Assembly: GCF_015207505.1 (NCBI RefSeq)
Contig: NZ_JADEWT010000028.1
Span: 1-59,624, forward strand
Length of the DNA: 59,624 nucleotides
Source of the DNA: Tychonema sp. LEGE 06208
GTDB taxonomy: Bacteria; Cyanobacteriota; Cyanobacteriia; Cyanobacteriales; Microcoleaceae
Direction of reading: 5' to 3'
Part shown: positions 26,483 to 36,293 of the stretch, piece by piece
Layout: every line of letters begins with the position of its first letter
Numbering within the stretch: the first letter of the stretch is position 1
Translations under genes and position numbers: made by a program
Notes under the pieces: model-generated
What the model was told of the DNA's origin: nothing
What the model saw: only the letters and a program-made list of their open reading frames with translations
The model's database searches: none

Positions 26483-27094
26483 ATGCTTGAATTATCAGCC
26501 CTTGGTCTGCTACAGCGGGAACCGTTGCACGGCTATCGGCTAAAGCAAAAACTAGAGCTGTTCATGAGCAGTTGCATCAGCGTTAACTACGGAGCGATTT
26601 ACCCGCTGCTCAAGCGTTTGGAACAGCGAGGCCAGATTGCGACAATTGCCGAAGAAGCCGGAGATGCGGGCTGTCCGCGCAAAATTTACGCCATTACAGA
26701 CAAAGGGCGCGAACTCTGGCGAAAAAAAATGGTCGATCACCCTCAAGAAAGTTGGGTAAACAGTGGTTCCCGTTTCCAAATCAAATTTTTCTTTTTTGGC
26801 GACTTAGAACCTGCAGAACGCCTGAAATTGTTGGAACACCGCTTGCGAGTCTGTTACATCCGACAAGACTACATCGAAAGTCTCAAAAGCGAATATCCGC
26901 TAACCGACGAGTATCAACTCGCCTCTGGCGATCGCTGCAACTCAGTGCTGTCCTTAGAAATACAGTGGTTAACCGAGCAACTAGCTAAGGAGAAAAGCGA
27001 TCGCGCGACTCTCCAACCCCATCAAAAAAACACTTGGGAGATTCCATCTCGCTTGAGAGGGACGCTAGAGAGCAAAGATTCCGCCAAAGTCTAA
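26483..27094 (+). CDS. PadR-family transcriptional regulator
   Basis: The 203-residue protein begins MLELSALGLLQREPLHGYRLKQKLE, the typical PadR winged helix, with the wing segment GAIYPLLKRLEQRGQI followed by KIYAITDKGRELW. The long C-terminal half (residues about 95-203) is a helical dimerisation domain of the Vir/PadR-s2 class. PadR regulators often repress efflux pump genes next to them and release on ligand binding. The gene precedes an adaptor and an RND pump on the same strand, 38 bases before the adaptor start, so it is the probable local regulator. A perfect palindrome sits just before its start codon. Confidence 0.9.
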   Translation: MLELSALGLLQREPLHGYRLKQKLELFMSSCISVNYGAIYPLLKRLEQRGQIATIAEEAGDAGCPRKIYAITDKGRELWRKKMVDHPQESWVNSGSRFQIKFFFFGDLEPAERLKLLEHRLRVCYIRQDYIESLKSEYPLTDEYQLASGDRCNSVLSLEIQWLTEQLAKEKSDRATLQPHQKNTWEIPSRLRGTLESKDSAKV

Positions 27095-27132
27095 GTAAGT
27101 CAAATGTTAAAAAAAAATCTAAGTGGTGCTCC

Positions 27133-28932
27133 ATGAGTTATTCTAAATCCCCAGAATCCGTCGTTGAATCTAAATCTCTAGAATCCGCCGTTGAAGTTGA
27201 AAACCCAAAAACTGGTACACCGGAACTTCATCTAACCGATGCAGACAACTATCAACCCGAAGAATTTCCCGCCGTTGCCGATCGCCCGCGCCCAGCGAAA
27301 CCGCGATCGCGCTGGCTGCTAATCGCCGCCATCGCGATCGTCACAGGAGGCGGCGGCTGGTACCTGTGGCAGTCGAGTCACAGTCGCCCGCCGCAACAAG
27401 CAGCAGCAGGTAAACCCAAAGGCATACCAGTCAAAATCGCAGCCCTTGAAACCAGCTCGATCCAAGATACCTCCGAATTTGTCAGCAGCCTAGAGGCAAA
27501 ACGCTCAGTACAAATCAAACCCCAAACCGAAGGGCTAGTCACGGAGATTTTTGTCAAATCTGGAGACTCGATCGAAAAAGGACAAGCCATCGCCCGGATC
27601 AAAAGCGACAGCGCCCAAGCTCAGTTAAGACAATCCCAAGCCAATCTCAGCGCCGCCGAATCTAATTTAGCCGAACTCCAAGCAGGTGCCAGGCCAGAAG
27701 AAATCGCCCAAGCCCAAGCCCAAGTCGCCCAAGCTCAAGCCAACCTAGCCCAACTGCGATCGGGCAGTCGGCCCGAAGAAATTGGTCAAGCCCAAGCCCT
27801 CGTCTCCCAAGCCGAAGCCAACCTGGCCGATGCCCAAACAGGTAGCCTCCTAGAAGACATCGCCCAAGCAAAAGCCCAAGTAGAAGCAAGCACAGCCGAA
27901 GCTAAGCTGGCGGCCCAGCAACTTGTCAGGTATCAAGCATTAGCCAAAGAAGGCGCAACATCCGCCAACACCCTCCAGGAATACATTCAAAAAGAAAGCA
28001 CCGCCAAAGCCAATCTCCGAGAAGCTCAAAGGCGGTTGCAGCAGCGGCAAAAAAACCGAGAAGCCGAAATCGATCGGCGCACAGCAGCCTTACAACAGCA
28101 GCGGGAAGCTTTGCGGCAATCGCAAAACGGTGCGCGCCCCGAAGAAATAGCCAAAGCCGAAGCAGAAGTTGCCCAAGCCAAAGCCAAATTAGCTCAGTTA
28201 GCCAACGGCACCCGCCAAGAACAGGTCGATCGAGCCGAAGCGCAAGTGGCCCAAGCCGCCGCTCAAGTGCGCGGTTTTGAAGTACAACTCCAAGAAACTG
28301 CTGTCATCGCGCCCTTCGCCGGAGTCATCGGCGACATACCAGTCAAAGTCGGCGACTACTTAAAAACAGGTGATGCGATCGCCATCTTAACAGAGAACCA
28401 ACTGCTAGACTTGCGGTTATCAATTCCTTTAGAACGGATGCCACAATTACGCCTCGGGTTGCCAGTAGAAATGCTCGACACTCAAGGAAAGGCGATCGCC
28501 AAAGGTCAAATCAGTTTTATCTCCCCCAACGTCAGCGCCAACTCCCAAACAATCTTAGCTAAAGCCACCTTTCCCAACCCCACAGGCGAACTACTAAACC
28601 TCCAATTTGTCAAAGCCAGAGTCATCTGGGATCAGAAGCCAGGAATTTTAGTTCCAGTCACAGCAGTCACTCGCTTGGGCGGGGAAACTTTTGTCTTCAC
28701 AGCTCAAAAGCCAGAACAGTCAAAACCTGGAATGCCACCTTTAGTAGCGCGACAAAAACCCGTGAAACTGGGAACCATCGAAGGCAATAATTATCAAGTT
28801 ATCGAAGGCTTGCAAGCCGGAGAAAAAGTTATTGTCGCAGGCATTCTCAACTTGACAGACGGCGCTCCCATCGTCATTCAAGAACCAGCAGAAGCGGAAG
28901 GAAAAAAACCACCAGTAGGAGGAAAAAATTAA
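27133..28932 (+). CDS. RND efflux periplasmic adaptor (membrane fusion protein)
   Basis: The 599-residue protein has a 55-residue cytoplasmic N-terminus, one membrane anchor (about residues 60-80, LLIAAIAIVTGGGGWYLW), then a barrel-sandwich half (VTEIFVKSGDSIEKGQAIARI), a very long alpha hairpin and the second half (IGDIPVKVGDYLKTGDAI). The hairpin (about residues 160-385) is built from internal repeats with recurring GARPEEIAQ, GSRPEEIGQ and GARPEEIAK motifs about 35 residues apart, rich in AQAQAQ, making the protein much longer than AcrA (about 400). A longer hairpin may span a thicker periplasm or reach the outer-membrane channel alone. A start at 27034 would overlap padR; ATG 27133 is preferred. 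Confidence 0.9.
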   Translation: MSYSKSPESVVESKSLESAVEVENPKTGTPELHLTDADNYQPEEFPAVADRPRPAKPRSRWLLIAAIAIVTGGGGWYLWQSSHSRPPQQAAAGKPKGIPVKIAALETSSIQDTSEFVSSLEAKRSVQIKPQTEGLVTEIFVKSGDSIEKGQAIARIKSDSAQAQLRQSQANLSAAESNLAELQAGARPEEIAQAQAQVAQAQANLAQLRSGSRPEEIGQAQALVSQAEANLADAQTGSLLEDIAQAKAQVEASTAEAKLAAQQLVRYQALAKEGATSANTLQEYIQKESTAKANLREAQRRLQQRQKNREAEIDRRTAALQQQREALRQSQNGARPEEIAKAEAEVAQAKAKLAQLANGTRQEQVDRAEAQVAQAAAQVRGFEVQLQETAVIAPFAGVIGDIPVKVGDYLKTGDAIAILTENQLLDLRLSIPLERMPQLRLGLPVEMLDTQGKAIAKGQISFISPNVSANSQTILAKATFPNPTGELLNLQFVKARVIWDQKPGILVPVTAVTRLGGETFVFTAQKPEQSKPGMPPLVARQKPVKLGTIEGNNYQVIEGLQAGEKVIVAGILNLTDGAPIVIQEPAEAEGKKPPVGGKN

Positions 28933-29341
28933 TCGCGGTTCGTAGTGCAGGCGCTGACTGACGCAACATCTAATCAGACTTACAGCAGATTCCAGGTAAG
29001 TGAGTTACAAAAAAATTGTTATCTGTAGGGGCGATGCCCCCGTGCTCGCCCTCCGGCTCCCGCTCCGGCTTTTTTGTACTTCATAAACCTGAAATCTTCT
29101 GTAAGTCCGCACTACCAACTAATTAAATATATTCGCAGCTTATACAAAAAATCAGGAAATAAACCAAACTTTTTTGGGAGAGCAATAATTTTGATAAATA
29201 GTATCAAATCTGAATCAAGATTTAGAGTATTTTCCCAATTAACAGGATTGAATAGAGGATGAATAAAATTAATCAACTTCATCCTTAAATATCTAAATTC
29301 CAATTGCAATTACCAATTACCGATTACCCATTACAAAAATA
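28933..29341. other. Gap between adaptor and RND pump genes
   Basis: 409 bases with no gene. GGGGCGATGCCCCC at 29029-29042 is a short hairpin (GGGGC/GCCCC) that could attenuate or process the transcript. 29290-29340 has ATTACCAATTACCGATTACC-type short repeats just before the ATG, and no Shine-Dalgarno sequence is evident for the pump gene. Confidence 0.45.
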
Positions 29342-32300
29342 ATGTTTGCAGATTTCTTTATTAAACGACCCGTCTTTGCCAGTGTCTGCGCCTTAGTGAT
29401 CATTCTAGTAGGCGCAATTAGCATTCCCACGCTGCCGATCGAACGCTTCCCCGACATCAGCCCCACCCAAATCACCGTCACAGCCAACTATAGCGGGGCT
29501 AGTGCCGAAATTGTCGAAAATGCAGTTACAAACATCCTAGAGAGGCAGATAAACGGCGTTGAAGGACTAAAATATCTAACTTCTAGCAGCAGTAACGACG
29601 GCACCAGTAGCATCACAGCCACCTTTGACTCCTCGCGCAACAAAGATATTGCCGCAGTCGATGTTCAAAATCGAGTTGCAGTCGCCCAACCCCAACTACC
29701 AGATGCCGTACAGCGCACGGGAGTGAGAGTTACAAAACAATCTAGCAGTCTCTTGCTGGCGATCGGCTTATTTACAGAAAATAAAGAATACGACACCATA
29801 TTTTTAAGCAATTACGCCGACTTGTATTTAGCAGACGCGCTAAAGCGAGTAAAAGGCGTTGGCGACGTGCGAATTTTTGGAGAACGCCGCTATGCAATGC
29901 GCCTGTGGATAGACCCCAATAAATTAGCCGCCCGCAGTTTGACAATGCAAGATGTCACCAGGGCACTTAACGAACAAAACATACAAGTTGGCGCCGGGAG
30001 AGTTGGCCAAGAACCAGCTCCAGAGGGGCAAATGTATCAAATTGATTTACGGGCAAAAAGCCGCCTCCAAGAACCCGCAGAATTTGAAAACATTGTCTTG
30101 AAAACAGAGGCCAATGGCACGGTTATTAAATTAAAAGACGTTGGTCGAGCCGAATTAGGAGCCGAAAATTACAACTCTTTCCTGCGATTTAGAGGCAAGG
30201 ATGCGGTAGGCTTGGGAATTTATCAATTGCCCGGAAGCAATGCTTTGAATGTTGCTAATGCCGTCAAAGCAGAAATGGAAACACTAGCTAAAGGTTTCCC
30301 TCCGGGCTTGATACATAGAGTAGCGCTAGATACGACTTTGTTTGTCCAAGAGTCGATGTCAGAAGTTGTGAAGACACTATTTGAAGCTGTCTTGCTAGTG
30401 GTAATAGTAATTTTTGTTTTCTTGCAAGACTGGCGGACTACTATTATTCCCACTATCACAATTCCGATTTCTTTGATTGGGACTTTTGCCTTTATCAAAG
30501 TTTTCGGATTTACCATTAACAGTTTATCTCTATTTGGTCTAACATTAGCGACAGGGTTGGTGGTTGATGACGCTATTATTGTAGTAGAAAATATCGATCG
30601 TTTGATTCGCCAAGGCATGAATGCCCGCCAAGCAGCTTTCGAGTCAATGCGGGAGCTTTTTAGCGCTGTAATTGCGACTTCCTTAGTGTTGATGGCAGTG
30701 TTTATACCAGTGGCATTTTTTCCCGGAACTACGGGAGCACTCTACAAACAATTTGCTCTGACAATTGCTTTTTCTATTGCTCTTTCTACCTTCATGGCTA
30801 TTACCCTTACCCCTGCACTGGCAGCTATATTACTGCGGCGAGGGCCGAAGTTTGGGGGGCCAATTGGTTGGGTGTTCGATCGCGTTAATGGATTTCTCGA
30901 TTGGACGCAGCGGCAATACCGGCGATCTTTGATATTTCTCACTCGAATTAAAACAATCGTCACCCTCCTATTCATCGCTTCTCTGGGATTCACAGCTTGG
31001 CTTTATCTATCAGTACCGACAGCATTTATCCCAGAGGAAGACCAGGGATATTTTCTAACAATTATTCAAGGCCCCCAAGGAGTTTCGCTGCAATACACTC
31101 GCCAAGTGATGGATGAAGTTGAGAAAGAAATTCTTAAACTTCCTGAAGTTGTAGGTACTTTTTCAGTAGGAGGCTTTGGTTTTAGTGGTAGCACATCTAA
31201 CCAAGGTATTATTTTTACTACGCTTAAACCCTGGAGCGAACGTCACGGAGAAAGTCAAACTGTACAAGCGATTATTGGCAGCTTGCAGGGTAAGCTTATG
31301 GCGATTCCCGAAGCTAGAATTTTCCCGGTGAATCCGCCGGCAATTCAAGGTTTAGGTCAATTTGGAGGCTTCCAATTTCAATTGCAAGACCGCAAAGGTA
31401 ACAGCGGTTTAGATGCGATGGTTGAGACGATGGGTGGAATTTTGAAGCAGGCAAATCAGACACCGGGATTGCAGGCGGTATTTAGTACGTTTGCTGCGAA
31501 TACGCCTCAGTTAATTGTGGAGGTTGACCGCAATCGAGCTAAGGCTTTGGATATTTCTCTCAATGATATTTTCAGTACGCTACAAACGGCTCTGGGTTCG
31601 CAGTACGTGAACGATTTTAATCTGGAGCAGCGCAATTATCGGGTGTACGTTCAGGCGGATCAACAGTTTCGCGATAATCCTGAAGATATTGGTAAATTGT
31701 ACGTCCGCTCTGGAAAGAATGAAATGATTTCTTTGAGCAATTTGGTGAAGCTAACTCCGGTGGTGGGAGCACAAACTGTTAATCACTACAATTTATATAG
31801 GTCAATTGAAATTACGGGTTCTCCGGCTCCGGGAGCGAGTTCGGGACAGGCGATTAAATCGATGGAAAAGGTCGCGGCTCAAGTTTTACCAGCAGGTTTT
31901 GCCTACGAATGGTCTGGCACTTCTTTAGAAGAAATTGAGTCGGGGGGTCAAGCTCCAATTATTTTTGGTTTGGGGCTGATTTTTGTGTTCTTGGTTTTGG
32001 CGGCTCAGTATGAGAATTATGTCGATCCTTTCATTATTTTGCTGTCGGTGCCTCTGGCGATTTTAGGTGCGCTTTTGGCTCAGTCGTTGCGGGGTTTGGC
32101 GAATGATGTTTATTGCCAGATTGGTTTGGTGATGTTGATTGGATTGGCTAGTAAAAATGCGATTTTAATCGTGGAGTTTGCTAATCAATTGCGGGAGCGG
32201 GGATATCCAATTGCTAAGGCAGCAGTTGAGGCGGCCGCAGAGCGTTTGCGACCGATTTTGATGACTTCTCTGTCTTTTATTTTGGGTATTACTCCTCTGA

Positions 32301-32545
32301 TTAACCCGGAAGGTGCGGGGGCGGCGAGTCGCCGATCGCTAGGGAATGCGATCGCGGGGGGGATGGTTGTTTCTACTTTCTTGAGTTTGTTTATCGTGCC
32401 GGTGCTGTATGTGGTGATTGCTTCGGCTAGCGATCGCTTTAGGAAGCCCTCTCGCCCGGAAAATCCCCTCGACGATGACATAAATGTGGATGGAAAAACG
32501 ACTGTCCACGATGAGGTGGAACGCGATCGGGTATCGCCATTGTAG
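29342..32545 (+). CDS. RND multidrug efflux pump, HAE1 (AcrB-like) inner membrane subunit
   Basis: The 1067-residue protein has the full AcrB architecture: first helix after MFADFFIKRPVFASVCALVI, porter domain repeats, and helix 4 with TGLVVDDAIIVVENIDR carrying the two proton-relay aspartates. A second half repeats the fold (SKNAILIVEFANQLRERG). The length matches HAE1 pumps (about 1040 residues). It expels hydrophobic compounds using the proton gradient together with the upstream adaptor. No TolC-type outer membrane channel lies in the window. The C-terminal tail is hydrophilic. PadR probably controls the pair. Confidence 0.95.
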   Translation: MFADFFIKRPVFASVCALVIILVGAISIPTLPIERFPDISPTQITVTANYSGASAEIVENAVTNILERQINGVEGLKYLTSSSSNDGTSSITATFDSSRNKDIAAVDVQNRVAVAQPQLPDAVQRTGVRVTKQSSSLLLAIGLFTENKEYDTIFLSNYADLYLADALKRVKGVGDVRIFGERRYAMRLWIDPNKLAARSLTMQDVTRALNEQNIQVGAGRVGQEPAPEGQMYQIDLRAKSRLQEPAEFENIVLKTEANGTVIKLKDVGRAELGAENYNSFLRFRGKDAVGLGIYQLPGSNALNVANAVKAEMETLAKGFPPGLIHRVALDTTLFVQESMSEVVKTLFEAVLLVVIVIFVFLQDWRTTIIPTITIPISLIGTFAFIKVFGFTINSLSLFGLTLATGLVVDDAIIVVENIDRLIRQGMNARQAAFESMRELFSAVIATSLVLMAVFIPVAFFPGTTGALYKQFALTIAFSIALSTFMAITLTPALAAILLRRGPKFGGPIGWVFDRVNGFLDWTQRQYRRSLIFLTRIKTIVTLLFIASLGFTAWLYLSVPTAFIPEEDQGYFLTIIQGPQGVSLQYTRQVMDEVEKEILKLPEVVGTFSVGGFGFSGSTSNQGIIFTTLKPWSERHGESQTVQAIIGSLQGKLMAIPEARIFPVNPPAIQGLGQFGGFQFQLQDRKGNSGLDAMVETMGGILKQANQTPGLQAVFSTFAANTPQLIVEVDRNRAKALDISLNDIFSTLQTALGSQYVNDFNLEQRNYRVYVQADQQFRDNPEDIGKLYVRSGKNEMISLSNLVKLTPVVGAQTVNHYNLYRSIEITGSPAPGASSGQAIKSMEKVAAQVLPAGFAYEWSGTSLEEIESGGQAPIIFGLGLIFVFLVLAAQYENYVDPFIILLSVPLAILGALLAQSLRGLANDVYCQIGLVMLIGLASKNAILIVEFANQLRERGYPIAKAAVEAAAERLRPILMTSLSFILGITPLINPEGAGAASRRSLGNAIAGGMVVSTFLSLFIVPVLYVVIASASDRFRKPSRPENPLDDDINVDGKTTVHDEVERDRVSPL

Positions 32546-32917
32546 TTTTAGAGGGATGGGTTTTTACTCATCCTGATTCTGAAAGTGAGTAATTCCTTGG
32601 TCGATCAAACCCTGGGTTACTCTTATCTTTTGGGAGATTTCAGAGTTTTTGTGCAAGCCCTAATTATAGAATGTCATCGCGAGCGTAACGGATTGAGATT
32701 GGTTCGCGCGGACGATCGCAATGACCGTTAGGTAATTAGTCATTGCAGGTATCTTTTCGCCGATCGCCCTCCACCGTGCAATAATAAAATGACTTGCACC
32801 CAAACTCTATCACAAGGGTAAACACTGACAAATTTACCGCTACATATAGCGTCTAAACTGTCAAGCTATGCAAGTTTCAAAATCAAACCGGCTGTTGCAC
32901 TACACAAATTTTTCCTA
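32546..32917. other. Intergenic region with a GTCATCGCGAGCG / GCAATGAC dispersed element
   Basis: ATGTCATCGCGAGCGTAACG near 32670 and CGATCGCAATGACCG near 32714 form an imperfect inverted pair typical of dispersed cyanobacterial repeats. The region otherwise shows no gene. The end next to 32918 should hold the promoter of the next gene. Confidence 0.45.
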
Positions 32918-33946
32918 ATGGCTGAAGTCCCCCAAACACCCTCAGAACTTGCCGAAGCCCTCAACGGCTTTACCGATATCAACTTTCAATTGCCAGATCC
33001 CGAAGACGAACAAATACCCGACTTCGACTTTGAGAATCAGGTTGACACAGCATGGAAAGTGTGCGATCGCTTCGACTTGCAAACCGACATCTGGCGCGGA
33101 CAAATTCTCCGAACAGTGAGAGACAGAGAAAAAAAAGGCGGCGAAGGACGTGGCACTGGCTTTTTGAACTGGCTCAAAGAACGAGAAATTGGCAAAAGTC
33201 AAGCCTATTCTTTGATAGAACTAGCTAATAGCGCCGATACTCTGATCCAGCAAGGAGATTTAGACCCAAATTCGATTAGAAACTTCAGCAAAAGAGCCTT
33301 TATAGAAACCGCCAAAGCATCTCCCGAAGTGCAGCAAATGGTAACAGATGCAGCCGCAAGCGGCGATCGCATTACCCGTCGCGAAGTCAAACAACTGTCC
33401 GACGAATGGATGGCCATGAACTCAGAATTATTGCCAGAAGAAGTCAAAGAAAAAGCATCTAGCGGTTCCCTTCCTTCCCGCTATCTCGCACCCTTAGTCA
33501 AAGAAATGGAGAAACTATCTCCATCTCACCAAAGCGAAATTCAAAAAGAAATAACAGAAAATCCCGACGTAGATACAGTAAAACAGCTAACTTCCGACGC
33601 CAAGAATTTATCAAAATATCTCGACGCAGCCGCCCAAGTACAAGCTCTCAACCAGTCTCATTTAGATATGGAAATGGCTTTAGAAGAATCTTTGCGAGTC
33701 GGTTGTTTGGGAACCACCGCCGACGTTGTAAAACAAGCAGCACAGCTAGAACAAACAGTAGTCAAGCTCTATACAATTTGGAAGCGTTTAGGCAGTTTAG
33801 CAGATAGATTGTATGTAGACACAGGAGCCAGCACACCCAATTTGCGCTTACTGTTGGGATGCTTGGACAGTCTTTCGGGAGAAAAGATTGAAGTTGATTT
33901 CGGAGACGGAGAACGCTCTATTCGCTTACAAATTTTCAGCGAATAG
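32918..33946 (+). CDS. Cyanobacterial hypothetical protein with DUF3102/ParB-like N-terminal region
   Basis: The 342-residue acidic, helical, soluble protein contains DIWRGQILRTVRDREKKGGEG and FLNWLKEREIGKSQAYSLIELANSA near residues 55-110, a pattern like the DNA-binding-associated DUF3102 region where a Gln/Ser-rich helix-turn-helix follows an F..WL motif. The rest is helical with long charged segments (DRITRREVKQLSDEWMAMN, SPSHQSEIQKEI). Homologues seem restricted to cyanobacteria; function unknown to me. A chromosome-segregation or nucleoid role would be speculative. No operon partner is adjacent. Confidence 0.65.
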   Translation: MAEVPQTPSELAEALNGFTDINFQLPDPEDEQIPDFDFENQVDTAWKVCDRFDLQTDIWRGQILRTVRDREKKGGEGRGTGFLNWLKEREIGKSQAYSLIELANSADTLIQQGDLDPNSIRNFSKRAFIETAKASPEVQQMVTDAAASGDRITRREVKQLSDEWMAMNSELLPEEVKEKASSGSLPSRYLAPLVKEMEKLSPSHQSEIQKEITENPDVDTVKQLTSDAKNLSKYLDAAAQVQALNQSHLDMEMALEESLRVGCLGTTADVVKQAAQLEQTVVKLYTIWKRLGSLADRLYVDTGASTPNLRLLLGCLDSLSGEKIEVDFGDGERSIRLQIFSE

Positions 33947-34028
33947 CTAAACGTTGAAATAGGTTTGTAGTCAGGAATTTAGTTTTTCCTTATTGATGCG
34001 GAATAAAGTCCTGACTGCGAACCAAATC

Positions 34029-34124
34029 GGGAGCATCTCAGTTTTGCAAACAGCATTTTTTTTATTGTAGTACCACTCGCGAGCGGGGATGCTCGCACTA
34101 TCAATGAAAAACTGAGATACTCCC
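34029..34124. repeat. MITE-like element with GGGAGCATCTCA terminal arms, copy 1
   Basis: GGGAGCATCTCAGTTTTGC at 34029-34047 faces GAAAAACTGAGATACTCCC at 34106-34124. The centre has GCGAGCGGGGATGCTCGC, itself a hairpin. A second element with matching arms lies at 59477-59607. Confidence 0.7.
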
Positions 34125-34147
34125 ACCAAATCTGCGTTAATTTATGC

Positions 34148-34396
34148 TTATTTCCGCTTGAAATTTCTGATTTTTTTCCAAAGATAGCGCGGACTCAAAT
34201 AACGCCGATATTTAGTAACTACTTCTTTCCCCAAAATTACCACGCTCAGCCAAAAGCAAACTTCTGCCCCAACAGCTAGAATGATATTAATTGTAGTTTT
34301 TTCGGCGAGGCTCAGTGGCATAAACGGCACAATAAACAAGATTGCCACCCAGGGCACGAAAGATGCAATAAATAAAAACCAGCCCAGCTTTTGCAT
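34148..34396 (-). CDS. Small two-helix membrane protein (cyanobacterial 'transporter suppressor' type)
   Basis: The 82-residue protein has two hydrophobic segments (about residues 5-27 and 36-58) and a very basic C-terminus (KYRRYLSPRYLWKKIRNFKRK). The N-terminus MQKLGWFLFIASFVPW is typical of a widespread cyanobacterial small membrane protein that annotation pipelines call a transporter suppressor; no experiment I know of fixes its function. It lies alone between a repeat element and the ABC permease. The positive tail should face the cytoplasm. Confidence 0.65.
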   Translation of the reverse strand: MQKLGWFLFIASFVPWVAILFIVPFMPLSLAEKTTINIILAVGAEVCFWLSVVILGKEVVTKYRRYLSPRYLWKKIRNFKRK

Positions 34397-34519
34397 AGAT
34401 TCACTTTGTCCGCAATGACATATTTTTTGGTAGCAAGCACTTCAATCATTGTTGAGTTTGAATCACAACAGAGGACTTATGTTCTCACTAATAACTTATA
34501 TTTTGCTCCAAACCCAAAA

Positions 34520-35338
34520 TCAATTCTTAATTCCCGTCGCCGCAATCCCGCGAATAAACTGCCGCTGACCGGTCAAAAATAGCAACACCACCGGCACAGT
34601 CCCAATTACTACCGCCGCCATCAACAACTGCCAACTGCTAGTAAACTGTTCCTGAAACTCCGCCAAAACCAACTGCACAGTCCGCAATTCCGGCCGCGTC
34701 GTAAACACCAACGGCTTAAACAAATCGTTCCACTCCCCGATAAACGTAAACAAAAACAGCGTCACCAAAGCAGGGCGGGCCAAAGGTAACATCACCCGCC
34801 ACAACACCTGCCAGCGGTTAGCCCCATCCAGCATTGCCGCTTCTTCCAATTCCACCGGAATTGTCATAAAATACTGGCGCAGCAGAAAAATCCCGAAACC
34901 GTTAGCCGCCGTCGGCAAAATCAGCGCTCCGTAAGTATTCAGCAGGTGGCCCCACTTCAAAACCATGAAAATGGGAATTACCAAAAGCTGAAACGGAATC
35001 ACCAGTGTTGCCAAAACTACTAAAACTAGAGCCTGCCGCCCCCGAAACTTCAGCCGGGCCAAAGCATAACCCGCCAAAGCAGAAGTCACAACCTGAAAAC
35101 CCGTCACTGCGATCGCCACTAGAGTAGAATTAACAAATGCCAACAAAAAATTCCCCCTGCGCCAAGCCTCCTGATAGTTTGCCAAAGTCAAGCCTGTGGC
35201 CTTGACACCGACACCAGATGGTGACAGCGAAACCAAAAAAACAGCAGCCAGCGGCAGGAGCACCAGCGCAGCCCCCGCCAACAAAAAAATAAAGCTCAGC
35301 ACTTTCAGCGCTTGAGACCAGCCCAACGATTTACCCAT
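34520..35338 (-). CDS. Carbohydrate ABC transporter permease (MalG-type)
   Basis: The 272-residue protein has six membrane segments and the MalG-type EAA loop EEAAMLDGANRWQVLWRVMLPLARP that contacts the ATPase. Family features IFLLRQYFMTIP and LFLFTFIGEWNDLFKPLVF are present. The substrate class is sugars or glycerol phosphates. The solute-binding protein, MalF partner and ATPase are not in the window. The ATG at 35338 (MGKSLGWSQ) is preferred over 35410. It is divergent from ado across about 180 bases. Confidence 0.9.
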   Translation of the reverse strand: MGKSLGWSQALKVLSFIFLLAGAALVLLPLAAVFLVSLSPSGVGVKATGLTLANYQEAWRRGNFLLAFVNSTLVAIAVTGFQVVTSALAGYALARLKFRGRQALVLVVLATLVIPFQLLVIPIFMVLKWGHLLNTYGALILPTAANGFGIFLLRQYFMTIPVELEEAAMLDGANRWQVLWRVMLPLARPALVTLFLFTFIGEWNDLFKPLVFTTRPELRTVQLVLAEFQEQFTSSWQLLMAAVVIGTVPVVLLFLTGQRQFIRGIAATGIKN

Positions 35339-35517
35339 AAACTTGCGAATTAACCTAAAATAATAAGCTTGTGAGGCTCTCAAACCAGATCGCCTCCCAG
35401 ATTCCCACACAATCGTAAATTTTTAGTCGAAAATAGGTAAAGTGTAGTGCACGCGACCCCAAAATTTTAAGGGGTTTCCAAACATCCTACAAGGTTATAT
35501 AAGGAGAAAACGTATCC

Positions 35518-36210
35518 ATGCCACAGCTTGAGGCCAGCCCAACAATAGACTTTCAAACCGAAACTTACAAAGACGCTTACAGCCGTATCAACGCCATTGT
35601 GATTGAAGGCGAACAAGAAGCTCACGACAATTACCTGACACTGGCCGAACTGTTGGCTGACAAAAAAAGCGAATTAATTGGCTTGTCCAAGATGGAAAAC
35701 CGCCACATGAAAGGCTTCCAAGCTTGCGGTCGCAATCTCAAGGTCACGCCCGATATGGCATTTGCCAAGCAATTCTTTTCGGATTTGCACAGAAACTTCC
35801 AAACAGCCGCGGCTGAGGGTCAGATTGTAACTTGCTTGCTGATTCAATCGCTAATTATCGAGTGTTTTGCGATCGCAGCCTACAACATATACATCCCCGT
35901 CGCCGATGACTTTGCACGCAAAATCACCGAAGGAGTCGTCAAAGAAGAATACAGCCACCTCAACTTTGGGGAAGTCTGGCTGCAAGCTCACTTCGAGGAA
36001 TCCAAAGCCGAACTCGAAGCCGCCAACCGTCAAAACCTGCCCATCATCTGGAAGCTGCTAAACGCTGTCGCAGACGATGCCCGCGTCTTGGGAATGGAAA
36101 AAGACGCTTTAATCGAAGACTTTATGATTGCCTACGGCGAAGCCCTAGGCAACATTGGTTTTAACAACCGCGACATCATGCGGATGTCAGCACAAGGCCT
36201 CGCAGCCTAG
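35518..36210 (+). CDS. ado: Aldehyde-deformylating oxygenase (alkane synthase)
   Basis: The 230-residue ferritin-like diiron protein retains all known metal ligands at family positions: E32 ([10 protein letters not shown]), E60 and H63 ([10 protein letters not shown]), E115 ([10 protein letters not shown]), E144 and H147 ([10 protein letters not shown]). ADO converts fatty aldehydes to odd-chain alkanes plus formate using O2 and reductant. It is the second step of the cyanobacterial alkane pathway, acting after the reductase encoded next. Length is typical (about 231). AAGGAG lies about 11 bases upstream of the ATG. A hairpin and a repeat-rich gap of 249 bases separate it from aar. Confidence 0.97.
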   Translation: MPQLEASPTIDFQTETYKDAYSRINAIVIEGEQEAHDNYLTLAELLADKKSELIGLSKMENRHMKGFQACGRNLKVTPDMAFAKQFFSDLHRNFQTAAAEGQIVTCLLIQSLIIECFAIAAYNIYIPVADDFARKITEGVVKEEYSHLNFGEVWLQAHFEESKAELEAANRQNLPIIWKLLNAVADDARVLGMEKDALIEDFMIAYGEALGNIGFNNRDIMRMSAQGLAA

Positions 36211-36246
36211 TTAATTGGGAAATAAGGAATGGGAAAAAACTTGAAA

Positions 36247-36274
36247 ATTAAAAATGATATCCCTCATTTTTAAT
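36247..36274 (+). terminator. AT-rich hairpin after ado
   Basis: ATTAAAAATGA at 36247-36257 pairs perfectly with TCATTTTTAAT at 36264-36274 across a 6-base loop. It is weak for a terminator because no T-run follows, but it could protect the ado mRNA end or partially attenuate read-through into aar. Confidence 0.5.
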
Positions 36275-36293
36275 GGAAAAATTGATATTTTTC

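Noticed and set aside
34391-34582. 63-residue plus-strand frame between the small membrane gene and the ABC permease
   Set aside because: Overlaps both minus-strand genes' ends or starts and lacks coding features.
35457-35475. CCCCAAAATTTTAAGGGG inverted motif upstream of ado
   Set aside because: Only four GC pairs with an AT centre; could be an operator or chance, so not listed as a feature.
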